From contig WBZZ01003187.1 of NCBI GenBank assembly GCA_019918135.1, forward strand, positions 50,279 through 114,278: a DNA stretch of 64,000 nucleotides. Direction: 5' to 3'. This DNA comes from Paulinella micropora. Lineage: Eukaryota > Cercozoa > Imbricatea > Euglyphida > Paulinellidae. The notes under the pieces were generated by a model that was not told the DNA's origin, searched no databases, and saw nothing but the letters and a program-made list of their open reading frames with translations. Of the stretch, positions 48,692-59,151 are shown piece after piece. The translations under genes and the position numbers were made by a program. Positions within the stretch are counted from its first letter, which is position 1, and every line of letters starts with the position of its first letter.

Positions 48692-48781
48692 GTTGCCTCC
48701 TTCCTTGCAATCTTCGCTCCAGGCTTCAGGCTCTGGCTTCTGCACATCATGACAGAATCCAACTGCACTCTCTACACAAAC

Positions 48782-48782
<1 letters not shown>

Positions 48783-48841
<59 letters not shown>
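48783..48841. repeat. Poly-A run of about 59 bases
   Basis: Uninterrupted A run upstream of the ZIP start (T run on the ZIP strand), followed by tcaataaagc. It could be the tail of a lost retrocopy or a collapsed homopolymer. Confidence 0.9.
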
Positions 48842-48845
<4 letters not shown>

Positions 48846-49279
48846 ATAAAGCGTTGGAAAACGTGTAAACTGCAAACTCAGAGGACATTTAAAATCTTCA
48901 TACTATGCTATCAAGTGAATCCCAGACGAATGGCTGTGTTGGGTTGCGTGCACATAAGGCTCGTTCGGTGAAATAAGAAATAAAGACCAAAATGACAAGC
49001 CTGTTCCATGAAATTCACAGCAGTGGTCATTTGCGTAAGAAATGAATAAACACCATATAGCGTAGAAATATCTCGAGCAATGCGCAGAAAATAAGTGTCC
49101 AGCGCTGACAATTGGTAATTGCGCCACAATCGGCAATCCAGTCAAGACAAATGGCAATTTCGCCACAAATGGGCATTTCGCCGGAAAGTGGAAGTTGGTA
49201 GCAGGGAGGAAAACAGAGTAGAGAGCGGAAGGTTGGGTCCGAACAGGGAAGAGTAGGATGGGGTGGTTAGTACTATAAT
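48842..49279. other. Non-coding interval between ZIP gene and viral segment
   Basis: No gene supported. Short echoes such as ggcaatttcgccacaaatgg and gggcatttcgccgg at 49140-49185. Confidence 0.5.
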
Positions 49280-49334
49280 ATGAAATTTACAAGGGTCGTT
49301 TTTTCGTGCCTTAAAACGACCTCATAAATTTCAT
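49280..49334. repeat. Inverted repeat at left border of viral segment
   Basis: atgaaattt ... ggtcgtttt, loop, aaaacgacc ... aaatttcat: two 9-bp perfect stems nested in 55 bp. It lies where composition turns AT-rich. Confidence 0.75.
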
Positions 49335-49439
49335 TTCTCTTCTCCTATTGCTAGTTTGAACTATCAATACAAGAGCACAAAACACCCCAAAGAGCCCCAC
49401 CGCACGAGCACTGAGAGAAAACAATTGCAAAAAGAAAAA

Positions 49440-49580
49440 ACGAATTTACGACACTGCGACAAAAAAGTGAAATTTTGTCGCAACAAAAAAGTGAAATTCT
49501 GTTGAAACCTCTGCGACACTGAAACCACCAAAAAAATGAAAAAATGTCGCAACAAAAAAGCGAAATTTTGTCGCATGGTG
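49440..49580. repeat. Short direct repeats left of the first viral gene
   Basis: gcaacaaaaaagtgaaatt and close variants recur three to four times with tgtcgca/tgcgaca words around them, a pattern seen in viral terminal or replication regions. Role unknown. Confidence 0.6.
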
Positions 49581-49648
49581 ATATTCGCGGAAATAGACAC
49601 ATACTGCCACCAACCACCATATAAAACTAATGATTTTCATTTAAGGAT

Positions 49649-50351
49649 ATGGACATAATAAGACATAAAAGGATAATGCCAGACTACAAGCAAGGAAAGA
49701 TTTATGCTATCCGTTCACACCAGACCGACCAAATATATATCGATTCAACTTCAAACCCACTACATAAGAGGCTTCATGAACATAGAAGAGCATTTAAGAG
49801 ATGGAAAGAAGGAAAACGAAATTATGTATATTCTTTTGATGTTTTTGAAATATGATGATAACTACATTGAACTTATTGAAATGTTTCCATGTAATAACAA
49901 AATGGAACTTGGTAAGAGAGAAGGAGAAATAATAAGACATACGGAAAATTGTGTTAATAAAAGAATTGAAGGAAGAACAATCAAAGAATGGGAAGAGGAT
50001 AATAAAGAAAAAATTAAACAACAAAATCAGGAATATTATCAAATTAACAAAGATAAATATAAGATACAAGATAAAAAGGTTAAAGAAAGGTGTAGAAAAT
50101 ACAGAGAAGAAAATACTGACATAAATAAAAAGAAATATGTATCGGAAAGAAGAAAAGAATACTTAAAAGAATATAACAAAGAATATTCCAAAACATATAG
50201 AGAGACCAACATGGAAAAATTGAAAGAAAACAAAAACAAAAAAATCAATTGTGTATGTGGAGGAAAATATAATATTTCTCATAGAATAAGACATATAACC
50301 ACTGCTAAACATTTTGATAACCTGATTGGATTAAATGTATTTAATTTATAA
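49649..50351 (+). pseudogene. PLV GIY-YIG endonuclease, one frameshift
   Basis: First viral gene. GKIYAIRSHQTDQIYIDS matches the GIY-YIG core (here IYA...IYI), followed by KRLHEHRRAFKRW (Arg) and, after a 1-nt shift near 49845, YIELIEMFPCNNKMELGKRE (catalytic Glu region). A Lys-rich coiled middle and a C-terminal CVCGG ... H..T..H group resemble the zinc tail of such viral nucleases. Presumed homing or recombination endonuclease. Confidence 0.8.
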
Positions 50352-51318
50352 ATCTAATATTTGTTTCTTCTTTCTTATTCTATCTGAGGTTCTCACATTA
50401 CTTTCATCAATATCTTCACGTTTTAATAATCTCTGTGTGTTTCGTTCCTTAGTTATTTTTTTCTCTTTATCTTTTACTTGCTTTTCTTCATCTACTGATT
50501 TAGTAAATTCAGTTTTTAGAAGTTCTCGCGGTGATACTAATTCATTATCAGATAGAATGATTTTAAAGCCAGACCTACCTATTACTTTGTAAATCTGCTT
50601 ACTAAACTGCTTTCCACCTTTTTCAAACATCCGTCTCTTTAATTCTTTTCTTACACTATCCACTACTTCAAATTCGTTAATTAAATTATCACGTGTTATC
50701 GCTTGTTTATTTTTCTCTCCCAAAAAATACATCTACTGGTTTGGCATGAATTCCTCTATGAAGTTTATGATTATAAGCATCTACTAAGTCTTGAATATAA
50801 CTAACCCAATCAAAATTACGATTGGTTTCAAATAAAAGGTCAAGCCATCTTCTAATACTTCTTATCACTCTATCAACAACCGCAAGCGCTCTATGGTCGC
50901 CAACTTCAACAACATCGTGTTTAATTCCATTTTCAATAAAATATTCACGAGTTGCTCCTTTATATTCTCCCCCGCTGTCAGTAGTAATTGATTTCAGTTT
51001 ATATTTGATTGATTTCAAAGCGTAATATACGTCTTTTGCGGTTTTATTTTTTAATGGAATGATTATTAAATATCGCGAATGGCAATCAATCCAAACAAGC
51101 ATCCAAGCATAGCCCTTATTGCCTTTCTTGTCCTTTATCTTACTCATATCTGCTAAGTCAAGAAAAACTTGGTCTAATGGTTTATCAACCCATATGGTAT
51201 TCCATATTTTAGGGTTCTTTTTCTGGTGGTGAATTTCAAGTGTTTCTTCTTCTTTTGTTTTAACTACTTCCCCCGTAGGGGTGTCTTCCGCATTAATAAT
51301 TATATGTTTATTGTCCAT
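50346..51318 (-). pseudogene. PLV rve-family integrase, one frameshift
   Basis: ATG at 51318. The catalytic core has QVFLDLADMSK (first Asp), GYAWMLVWIDCHSRYLI, ITTDSGGEYKG (second Asp) and GDHRALAVVDRVIRSIRRW, where the third acid appears to be Asp rather than Glu. The C-terminal part (EFEVVDSVRKELKRR ... KQIYKVIGR ... DNELVSP) looks like the SH3/chromo-type end of polinton integrases and is in another frame; the break lies in a T-run at about 50728. It implies that this virus type integrates. Convergent with the GIY-YIG gene and divergent from the methylase. Confidence 0.85.
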
Positions 51319-51349
51319 CCAATATATTATATATAATAGATTATATACT
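51319..51349. promoter_or_regulatory. Divergent AT-rich promoter region
   Basis: 31 bp of pure A/T/G-poor sequence between two divergent start codons (integrase and methylase). tatatacta just before the methylase ATG resembles tatatacta before the fibre ATG (52648-52657), a possible shared promoter word. Confidence 0.4.
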
Positions 51350-52082
51350 ATGTCATTTTTTCCTAGGGTGGGGGGAAAACATTTTCTAAAAAAGTAATCG
51401 TTCCATTAATACCAACTCACAAAATTTATGTCGAACCTTTCATCGGTGCTGGAAGTGTATTTAGAAAAAAAGAACCATCCGATTTAGAAGTCATCAATGA
51501 TTTGGATAAGATATTTATCACATATGGAAAGATATGAAGAAAGTGCCAGTAGAAACAATTAATAATTTAACACCTTCAAGAATCAAATTTGAAAAATTTA
51601 AAAAAGGTAAATTCAAAGAACCAAGTATGAGACTTTACCGAAATTTATATTTATCATTTAATTCATTCGCCGGAAATAGAAGTTCTTTCGCCGATTACAG
51701 AAATTATGATAGGCTATCTTCAAGGGAACATTTTAAGAAAAACATTGAAAAATTAAAAGATAGATTGAAAGACACTATAGTATTAAACAAAGACTTTAAA
51801 GTAGTGATAAAAAAATATGACACACCAGACACATTTTTCTATCTTGACCCACCATATGATGAAGAAGAAAATAAAAGTTGGGGATATAAATACCATGCGT
51901 CTCCAGAGGAAGTATATAATGTGCTAAAAGGAATAAAAGGTAAATTTATTTTATCTTATAACTATTCCAAAAAAATAAAACATATTTTTAAAGATTTTAA
52001 GATAAGGAAAGTGAAAACAACTTATGTATTACATAATGCTAAAAGAAAAGCAGTAAGAGAATTATTAATTTCACATTTTTAA
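51350..52082 (+). pseudogene. PLV D12-class DNA adenine methylase, frameshifted N-terminus
   Basis: ATG 51350-51352. The SAM-binding part VGGKHFL ... YVEPFIGAGSVF ... EVINDLD (51370-51510) lies in two frames because of 1-nt indels near 51396 (A run) and 51512; the rest is intact: NRSSFADYRNYDRL and TFFYLDPPYDEEENK (catalytic DPPY, about 51832-51876). Dam-like adenine methylation, perhaps protection from host or rival nucleases. Overlaps the convergent gene's end by 4 nt. Confidence 0.85.
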
Positions 52083-52595
52083 AACTTTAAGAAACATTTT
52101 TCAACATCACTTTTTTCTTTCTTAGCACCGCCAGAAGATTGATTATATACTTTTACACTTACACTGCTAGACTTTTTTCCTTTCCCCTTCTTAGGCTTTG
52201 GTATTTCTTCTTCACTACTCTCACTTTCATTTTCTTCGCTCTCTGGCTCTGTCTCTGGCTTCTTATTTTTCTTCGCTCTCTTAGTCTCCGTTTTCGCTCT
52301 TTTGATTTTCATTTTCGCCATCTTTTCTGCAATGATATCAGTGAAATTAACCTCATCTTCGCTCTCACTCTTCTCCTGGGCTATCATTATCATGTTCAGT
52401 AATAATATCCTTAGCCAAGTTCTTTTCTTCAATTTGTTTTATTCGTTCCTCCATATCTTCATCTTCTTGCTTTACAGCATTTCGGTATTGCGCCAAAACA
52501 TTTTTAGCATGTTCCATCTTTCGTTGTTTCGCTTTCGCTTTTATTCCTTCCACAGCACTACCCCAGTTCTTACGGCTTGCTTCGGGGGACGGCAT
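52079..52595 (-). pseudogene. PLV highly charged protein, one frameshift
   Basis: Starts MPSPEASRKNWGSAVEG, followed by Lys/Glu-rich helix-forming sequence and a Ser/Glu/Lys-rich tail ending SGGAKKEKSDVEKCFLKF. The frame switches near 52375. No family recognised; perhaps a nucleic-acid-binding or scaffold protein. Confidence 0.6.
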
Positions 52596-52657
52596 TCTAT
52601 ACTAAGATTTTTATATTTTTAGTATTTACAAATTAAATATTTATTTAATATATACTA

Positions 52658-55600
52658 ATGAGTCAATATAAATCATTACTAGGCCTTAATGAGTTGGCTG
52701 TTGATAGTCTAAATATACTTAACTTAGACCTAACCAATACCAACATAGTTGGCTTAAACACAGACAGAGTGCCAGAAGATGCCGACCCGATAAATCTTTA
52801 TTACACTGACGGCCGATTTGATACATGTCTCGCTTTAAAATCAACGACTGATATCAAAGAAGGAAAAAATTTATACTATACAGAGCAACGAGTAAGGGAT
52901 AACGACGAAGTCAAAGCCTCAACTCAACACCGCTCTAATACAAGTAATCCGCACCAAACAAGTTTATACAATTTGATAGACACAAACATATTTGCACAAA
53001 GCGAGCGGGCAATACTTAACTTACAACGATGTAGAAGGCAAATGGATGAATACAGCCCTTGGTTCAATTGATACACTCTCTGATGTAGTCATTACAGCAC
53101 CAGTGGCGATGAATAGTTATCTAACATAACTCAATAAACTGGGTAAATAAAACCTTTCCGATAAATGTTGATGAAACAGGCAATATTAGTATGGGAAGGA
53201 AGAATATAATAAACGTAAATTTACTAAATGACAAAGGTGTTGATGAATGGATATTTGAGCATAATGATAATAATATTAAGGTGTCAGCAGCTGGAAGTAT
53301 AGACTCACATAGCGATGTGACGATAACAGGCTTTCCAGCAGATAACCAACTGATTATGTATAGCACGGGGCAATGGAGAAACACCACACCACCCTTTCTT
53401 AGATTAGACGGAACTGCTAGTATGACGGGAGGACTAAATATGGGTGGTTTTGCTATTTCAGGGGCTTCTACGTATAATGGAATTAATCTCGCAAATCTCG
53501 CAGTTGATGGTTCGGTGGTTAAACTAACAGGAGACCAAACCATAGCGGGTATTAAGACATTCAGCAGTATAATAAATGCTAGTGCGGGTATTGATATGAA
53601 AAGCCAAAGCATAACAAATGTGAATTTGGTTGATGGTGTGGATGTTTCTACTCTTGATACTTCGGTGGTTAAACTAACAGGAGACCAAACCATAGCGGGG
53701 AATAAAAGGTATTTATCAACTTTAGAAGTAAGTGGTTCGTCCAATCCTTCTACTTTTGACGGCATCGGCATAGCCTTTGATACAAAAATAGGAATGATTG
53801 CAGCACAAAAAAAAGCAACAGCGACTTGGTATCCGATACAAATAAGTGGTTCGTATGTAGAGTTATATTCAGGTAATACTTTAATTATAACCGCAACTGG
53901 CACTACACTATCTTTGAATAACAACAAAATAACAAACTTAGCCACACCATCAGCAACAACGGACGGAGCTAACATAAGTTATGTAGATACAAAAGACGGA
54001 CAAAATGTGAAATTAACAGGAAACCAAACAATAGCAGGAATCAAGACATTTAGCAGTGCCCTTGAAATAACTGGAAATTCAACGAACGCAACAACAAAAG
54101 GAACATTCGTGGTTTTTAACTCCACAGCCAATATAGGAACTATCGGATGCCTTGATATGGGCACTGGCGTAAATTATAACTTTGAAATAAATGCTAAAAA
54201 AATAAGTTTCATTATTGATGGGGCGATAGTCGGTTGGGTAAATGCTTCGGGGCTAGATTGTAATAGTAGCAAAATAGCCAACCTTGGAACTCCGACATTA
54301 GCGACGGACGGAGCGACAAAGGGGTATGCGGACACATTGGACGGGCAAAATGTAAAACTAACAGGAGACCAAACAATAACAGGAAGTAAAACATTTAATG
54401 GGGCGAGCACTGTGATAAAATATCTAACTTTAACGAACAATGCCGATTTTAATAATTAAACTATCACTAATGGCGGAAATATAACATATAATGGGGCGAG
54501 GATATTAAACCAAAATGGAGGAGATATATTCTTTTCACAGACATCAGGTGATTATCAGTATTTCTTATTTACTCTAGATACCGCTACAAGTGGAACCGCG
54601 AACCAAAGAGGTTATGTATTCACGAATGTAGCATTTGATGTAAAAGGGGCTGGACTTTATATTTCAAAACTTTTGGATAATAAAAGTGGTCTGACATTGT
54701 CCGTTTTAACAATGCTGGCGGTATGAGGTTTTATGGTGCTTTGGATATGAATTCAAACAACATAACAAATGGCGGAACAATAACGGGAACTACAATTACT
54801 TCAACCGCGGGTATATCAACAACAACGCTAACCGCGAGTGGATTATTAACTGCAACTGGAGGTTCTAGCATAGTTATACAAGGAAATACAAATGGTGGTA
54901 ATACAAGAGGAATATTTTTGTGGGACACTGGCAATACAAATTATGGTATTTATATGGCATCAAATGGAGGAGGTGCAAATACCAGAAGTCTAGCAGGAGG
55001 GTCTGCGGTTGCAGGCAACGATTTCACTTCTTTCGCCGTTAGATTTAGAGTAAGTAATGCTTCAACCGATGGATTTATATGGGAGAACTCGTCCGAACAA
55101 TTGTTAATGTCATTAAACGGGGCAAACGGGACTTTATGGACGAAAGGATTGATAACGGCTAGTGCGGGTGTATCAACAACAACGTTAACAACAAGTGGAT
55201 TAATAACGGCAAATGCAGGGATATCTGTTGTTAATAGCACAGTCGACATACGCGGGGAAGCAAGAAGTGGGTCTCATCCATCACCAGTTGGTTTATATGT
55301 CACGGGCAATCTTAGCCCATCTTCTGGCGGTGTTGAATTCAGACACAGCAACGGGACGCAGGGAGTTGGTTTTGGTTATAATTCAATATATGCTACGGGA
55401 AGCAATACCAATCAAGATTTAAATTTTTATGCGAGGGGGACTGGAGTAACCTATGCTCAGAGTGATGCGAGCATGACGACAGCATCCAGCGGATTTTTAA
55501 CATTAAGAAAAAGGCCACAAAATACGACCAACCCACAAATATTTATGAAAGCAGGAGACTCATCAGGTTATGCGGTGGTAATGAATACAGGTGGATTATT

Positions 55601-56039
55601 ACATGCTTGGTCGACTTCATTATCAAATGGTGAGAATAATACAGGATATGTTTTTATTGCAGCAGGAGCGAATGTTTGGTCTTCTGGTTCAGACAGGAGA
55701 TTAAAATGAGATATTAAAACACTAGACTGCGGGGATTGTTGCGATAAACTTATAAAAATAAACTGCTGTTCATATTATTTGAAATCAGACGAAAAGAAAC
55801 AGAAAAAGAACCACGGATTTATTGCAGATGAAGTAAAAAAAATATTTCCAGAATTTGTATCTGAAAGTGGAATAAAAGCAGACGATGGGGATGGAAACTT
55901 TGAAGGTATATCATACACGGACTTCATACCAATACTGGTTAGTGCTTTTCAACACATGGCGGAAAAGGTGATTTATTTAGAAAAGAAAAATAAAAATCTT
56001 ATGAATATACTACAAGAAATTAGAGAAAATGTCAAATAA
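52658..56039 (+). pseudogene. PLV long fibre protein with C-terminal Peptidase_S74-type chaperone
   Basis: About 1100 codons once the breaks are read through. The N-terminal part (52658-53071) resembles fibre heads with LGLNELAVDSLN. The middle carries a repeated unit of the form KLTGDQTIAGIKTFSS at about 53520, 53670, 54005 and 54355, alternating with short beta-rich segments. A Gly/Thr/Ser-rich shaft follows, and the end has SDRRLK (about 55692), then NHGFIADEVKKIFPEFV and a terminal helix, the S74 layout in which the C-terminus helps trimerise the fibre and cuts itself off. Damage: shifts near 53030, 53110-53190 and 54690; in-frame TAA 54457-54459 and TGA 55707-55709, the latter right after RRLK. 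Confidence 0.8.
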
Positions 56040-56169
56040 TACAACTAGACTTCACAGACCACCACCTATTATGGATATGGATGGCGAACTAACTCCAGAA
56101 TTAAAGTCTCGTGTTCTTGAAGTAGAACTAAAGACTGAGGAAAAAAAAGTAGAGCACGAATTGGAATAA
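56029..56169 (+). CDS. PLV small acidic protein (46 aa)
   Basis: ATG overlaps the end of the fibre gene by 11 nt. Sequence begins MSNNTTRLHRPPPIMDMDG and ends with a charged helix. The frame continues open after its TAA into the next small gene, so the two may once have been one membrane protein. Confidence 0.55.
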   Translation: MSNNTTRLHRPPPIMDMDGELTPELKSRVLEVELKTEEKKVEHELE

Positions 56170-56232
56170 TGGAATTGTTGTTGTATAAAAAACAGACCGA
56201 CAGACAGCCGACTTATTAAATACTTATTTCAA

Positions 56233-56379
56233 ATGGGTATCATTATTGCCATTATAACCCTTTGTATCGTAAGGCTATCTGAAAAGAACTTGCCGTGCGA
56301 GGTTGCTAATACTTATGTCGGTATTTTAACATTGCTTATCGGCATTTGCCTTCCTTCACCTTCTTCAAGTAAGAAGTGA
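56233..56379 (+). CDS. PLV small membrane protein (48 aa)
   Basis: MGIIIAIITLCIVRL is one hydrophobic helix and YVGILTLLIGICLP another, with a short charged loop between and a basic end. Same reading frame as the preceding 46-aa gene. A holin-like or virion membrane role is conceivable but not shown. Confidence 0.5.
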   Translation: MGIIIAIITLCIVRLSEKNLPCEVANTYVGILTLLIGICLPSPSSSKK

Positions 56380-56407
56380 TATTTATCAACTACACTTTCA
56401 TTCGCTT

Positions 56408-56512
56408 CGCTCATTCCCGTAATCTCAAACTTGTTTGAGATATTTGATAAAACATCGTCTCCCATTTTTAATTTTTTTGTCTGTTTACGATGTTTGAGAA
56501 TAAACGGGAGTG
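56408..56512. repeat. Nested inverted repeats between viral genes
   Basis: atctcaaac-tt-gtttgagat (56422-56441) is a perfect 9-bp stem. In addition 56408-56430 and 56489-56512 are imperfect inverses (attcccgt..tctcaaac against gtttgaga..acgggagt). Between the convergent small genes this could end transcription or mark a replication site. Confidence 0.6.
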
Positions 56513-56534
56513 CGACAGCACGAGAGTGAAATTC

Positions 56535-56795
56535 TCAAATATCACATTCATATATATGTGTCATATACCATCTACTATCGCCAACACACATCAAAGGCAG
56601 TGCCTCGTCAAAACTACGACACATATTATTTCCGTTATTTATGAAAACACATTTAAACCCTGTATCTAGTACCCCTTGCTTTATACAATAAACACAACTC
56701 TCATTCTTTTTTTCGCTTACCCGTGAGTAAAAGTCGCAGGCAGTCCGCGAAAACATTTTTGTTATTAAAAAGTTTATGAGTAGTAATATAATCAT
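56535..56795 (-). CDS. PLV Cys-rich small protein with hydrophobic N-terminus (86 aa)
   Basis: From ATG at 56795: a hydrophobic start (MIILLLINFL), then cysteines in ACDFY, SCVYC, FKCVF, NMCRSF and PLMC. A secreted or membrane-anchored disulphide-rich protein is suggested. It overlaps the start of the next plus-strand gene by 20 nt, which lowers confidence. Confidence 0.4.
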   Translation of the reverse strand: MIILLLINFLITKMFSRTACDFYSRVSEKKNESCVYCIKQGVLDTGFKCVFINNGNNMCRSFDEALPLMCVGDSRWYMTHIYECDI

Positions 56796-57159
56796 GGCTA
56801 CTGAATATAAATACCAAAAGATTATTTTTCTAAGCAATGATTTTGCTGGAGGAAGCAAAACATTTAATAAAAATATCCAAATGTCATTCACACCAACCAA
56901 AATGAATATACAATTTATCCACTATATGAACGACCAGACAGAGACAAAAACCAAAATTCTTTACATGGATAGAATTGGAATTATTGGAACATTTGCGGAC
57001 AGCACCACAGCAAACATTTCAAATCTCGGTTATAATTTGGGGGTTGTCGGATGGACTGACGGACAATATACATTTAAAGTCCTTGAAACTGACAGCGGAA
57101 ATATTGATACAGGAAATTTAGCGGGAAGAATTGTTGTATGCCTAGAATTCGTCGGGTAA
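56776..57159 (+). CDS. PLV unknown protein (127 aa), likely virion component
   Basis: Intact frame, beta-rich: NDFAGGSKTFNKNIQMSF, GVVGWTDGQYTFKVLE and a hydrophobic end. No family recognised. It sits 9 bp before the packaging ATPase, so a structural role is suggested by position. Confidence 0.65.
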   Translation: MSSNIIMATEYKYQKIIFLSNDFAGGSKTFNKNIQMSFTPTKMNIQFIHYMNDQTETKTKILYMDRIGIIGTFADSTTANISNLGYNLGVVGWTDGQYTFKVLETDSGNIDTGNLAGRIVVCLEFVG

Positions 57160-57168
57160 TAATATACA

Positions 57169-57982
57169 ATGGAGAAGATTAACAACGTCAAAGTTAAGCC
57201 TGTGAAGCAGGATGGAAACGGAGATAAAAAAGCAAAAGGTTATAAATTATTTAACGAACCTTACGCCAATATATTTCTACTTGCCCGTAAGAAGAGCGGT
57301 AAGACGACAGCACTCTTTGAAATACTGAAACGGACGACAGACAGAAAAACCCGCATTGTCATTATTGCTTCAACAATACACAAGGATTACACTTATAAAG
57401 CAATGGTTAAGCACTTTAAGAACAGAGGCAACCCGATGGCAATATATACCTTTCTCAAATCAGACGGGGTGAATGTGATAGACTACGAACTTGACAAACT
57501 GAACAAACCAGATGAAGAGCAGGAAGGTGAAATCAAAGATGAAGAACCGATGGAGAAACCACAATTTTTATACTTTGGAAAAGAAGAAAAAAAGAAACAG
57601 AGCGCCGCGGAGGCGAGACCAAGTAAGTATATTTCTCCAGAGGTTGTTTTTGTTTTGGACGATTTAGGGAGCGGATTAAGAGACAAGTCCGTAAGTGATT
57701 TGTTAAAAAAGAACAGACACTATAAATCAAAGGTGATTATGTCAAGCCAGTATTTGAACGACCTACGGCCAGAAGCCATTAAGCAGTTAGATTATTTTGT
57801 TAATCTTTCCAAGCCAGTCTCAGGATAAAATGGAACTCGTGTATAAACATTTAGACTTATCTTTTGATTTTGATTACTTTCTTCAAAAGTATCACGAAGC
57901 AACAAAGTAACGATTTAATTTTCTTTATGTTTCAAGTGTTGATGATGAATTACGCAAAAACTTTGCTTATCGGTTGAAGTAA
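57169..57982 (+). pseudogene. PLV A32/FtsK-like DNA-packaging ATPase
   Basis: Walker A in NIFLLARKKSGKTTALFE (about 57270-57325), Walker B in EVVFVLDDLGSGL (about 57640-57675), then VIMSSQYLNDLRPEAIKQLD, the sensor-like stretch of A32-type ATPases. An acidic insert (DEEQEGEIKDEEPMEK) lies between. The main frame stops at 57828; a 1-nt shift later, VYKHLDLSFDFDYFLQKYHE and VSSVDDELRKNFAYRL continue the typical C-terminus, interrupted by TAA 57908-57910. Pumps viral DNA into capsids. Confidence 0.85.
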
Positions 57983-58023
57983 AAAAAATAAAAATTTTAA
58001 TTAATTATTTTTCTGTATAATAT

Positions 58024-58335
58024 ATGCCAGTATCACCAGTGATAATTTCACAACCATCAGGATATAACATCGGATACAATCCATCAATGCCACAGAAGGG
58101 AGGAAAAAAGAAAACTAAGAAGAAGGGATGTGGTCAAAAGGGAGGAAAGATTAACTGGGCTAAGGTCGGAAAAACCGCAATGGCTGTTAATAAATTCCTT
58201 CGCGATAACAAGATTATTTCAAAGACCGCTAATGCCCTTGGCGATGTTGGGGTTCCATATGCGTCTCGTATTGGTTCAACTGCTGCAAAACTTGGTTATG
58301 GTAAGCAACGAGGAGGGGCTGTAAAGTTCCGTTAA
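58024..58335 (+). CDS. PLV small basic core-like protein (103 aa)
   Basis: Intact. Lys/Gly-rich (QKGGKKKTKKKGCGQKGGK), then a helical stretch and the end LGYGKQRGGAVKF. Basic, small proteins with GG sites next to the protease gene are usual core or DNA-condensing proteins in adenovirus-like lineages, and GG sites could be protease targets. No specific family assigned. Confidence 0.65.
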   Translation: MPVSPVIISQPSGYNIGYNPSMPQKGGKKKTKKKGCGQKGGKINWAKVGKTAMAVNKFLRDNKIISKTANALGDVGVPYASRIGSTAAKLGYGKQRGGAVKFR

Positions 58336-58399
58336 ATATTTGTGAGAGACTTGTGTTTCAAATTCTAAAATATTAGAAATATTTTTTTGTTAATATAAA

Positions 58400-59151
58400 A
58401 TGGTCGTAAAAAAGGAAGGAAACCCAAAGTCCGTCCACCGAGGGTTTATAGAAATAAGAGCGGAAGGCCTTATATTATCCAGAAGGGTAAAAAATATTAT
58501 CTTAATTTTAGTAAGAAAACAAATGATTTAAGCACATTACAAATTGTTAAACTTTTTATGAAAAAAATTGGTAATAAGCCAAAGTCGCAAAGGGCTAGTC
58601 GCAAGCCAAGGGAAAAAAAAATCAAATCTGATTTCAATCGTCTTGAACACGAGAACCGAAACCAGATACAAAGCAACTTACAAAAGAAATATGAGTTAAT
58701 ACATGACGAGGAAGAAAAGGAAAAGAAGAAAAGGGAGGATTTAGAAGAGGAGAAGAAGAGGCTAGAAAGAAAAATCAAAGCAGATACTAAGGAACTAAAT
58801 GAAATAATGAATAGGGATCATAAAAGACAACTGGCGGAGATTAAGGAAAGACAGGAAGAAAAATCTAGGGAACAGAAAAAGGAAGAACGACTTATTCAGG
58901 AACTACAGGCAGAACAACGACATAGACAGGGATTATTGACTGCTCCAGTTGCACAGCCTATTATAGCGAACCCGAATCCCCCTTCAACTACAAATAAACC
59001 AAAGAAAACCGCAACTACATCTTCCCCAAAAATAACTGATATAACTGACAAAGTAAATAAACAAGAAAAAGATTTGGAAGAAGAAATGAGACGAAGAATT
59101 ATTGATGAAATGTTCTCCGAGAAAACGAGAAAAAAACGTGTCAAAAAATGA
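58400..59151 (+). pseudogene. PLV basic coiled-coil protein, start frameshifted
   Basis: The ATG at 58400 is one base out of frame with GRKKGRKPKVRPPRVYRNKS, which then runs without stop to 59151. An AT-hook-like basic N-terminus is followed by a long charged coiled coil (about 58680-58920, EEEKEKKKREDLEEEKKRLE) and a Pro/Thr linker. Overlaps the protease start by 4 nt. Possible virion scaffold. Confidence 0.65.

Noticed and set aside
53121-53975. 284-codon minus-strand frame opposite the viral fibre gene
   Set aside because: The plus strand shows the repeated KLTGDQTIAG unit and S74 end; the minus frame is a hydrophobic mirror without domains.
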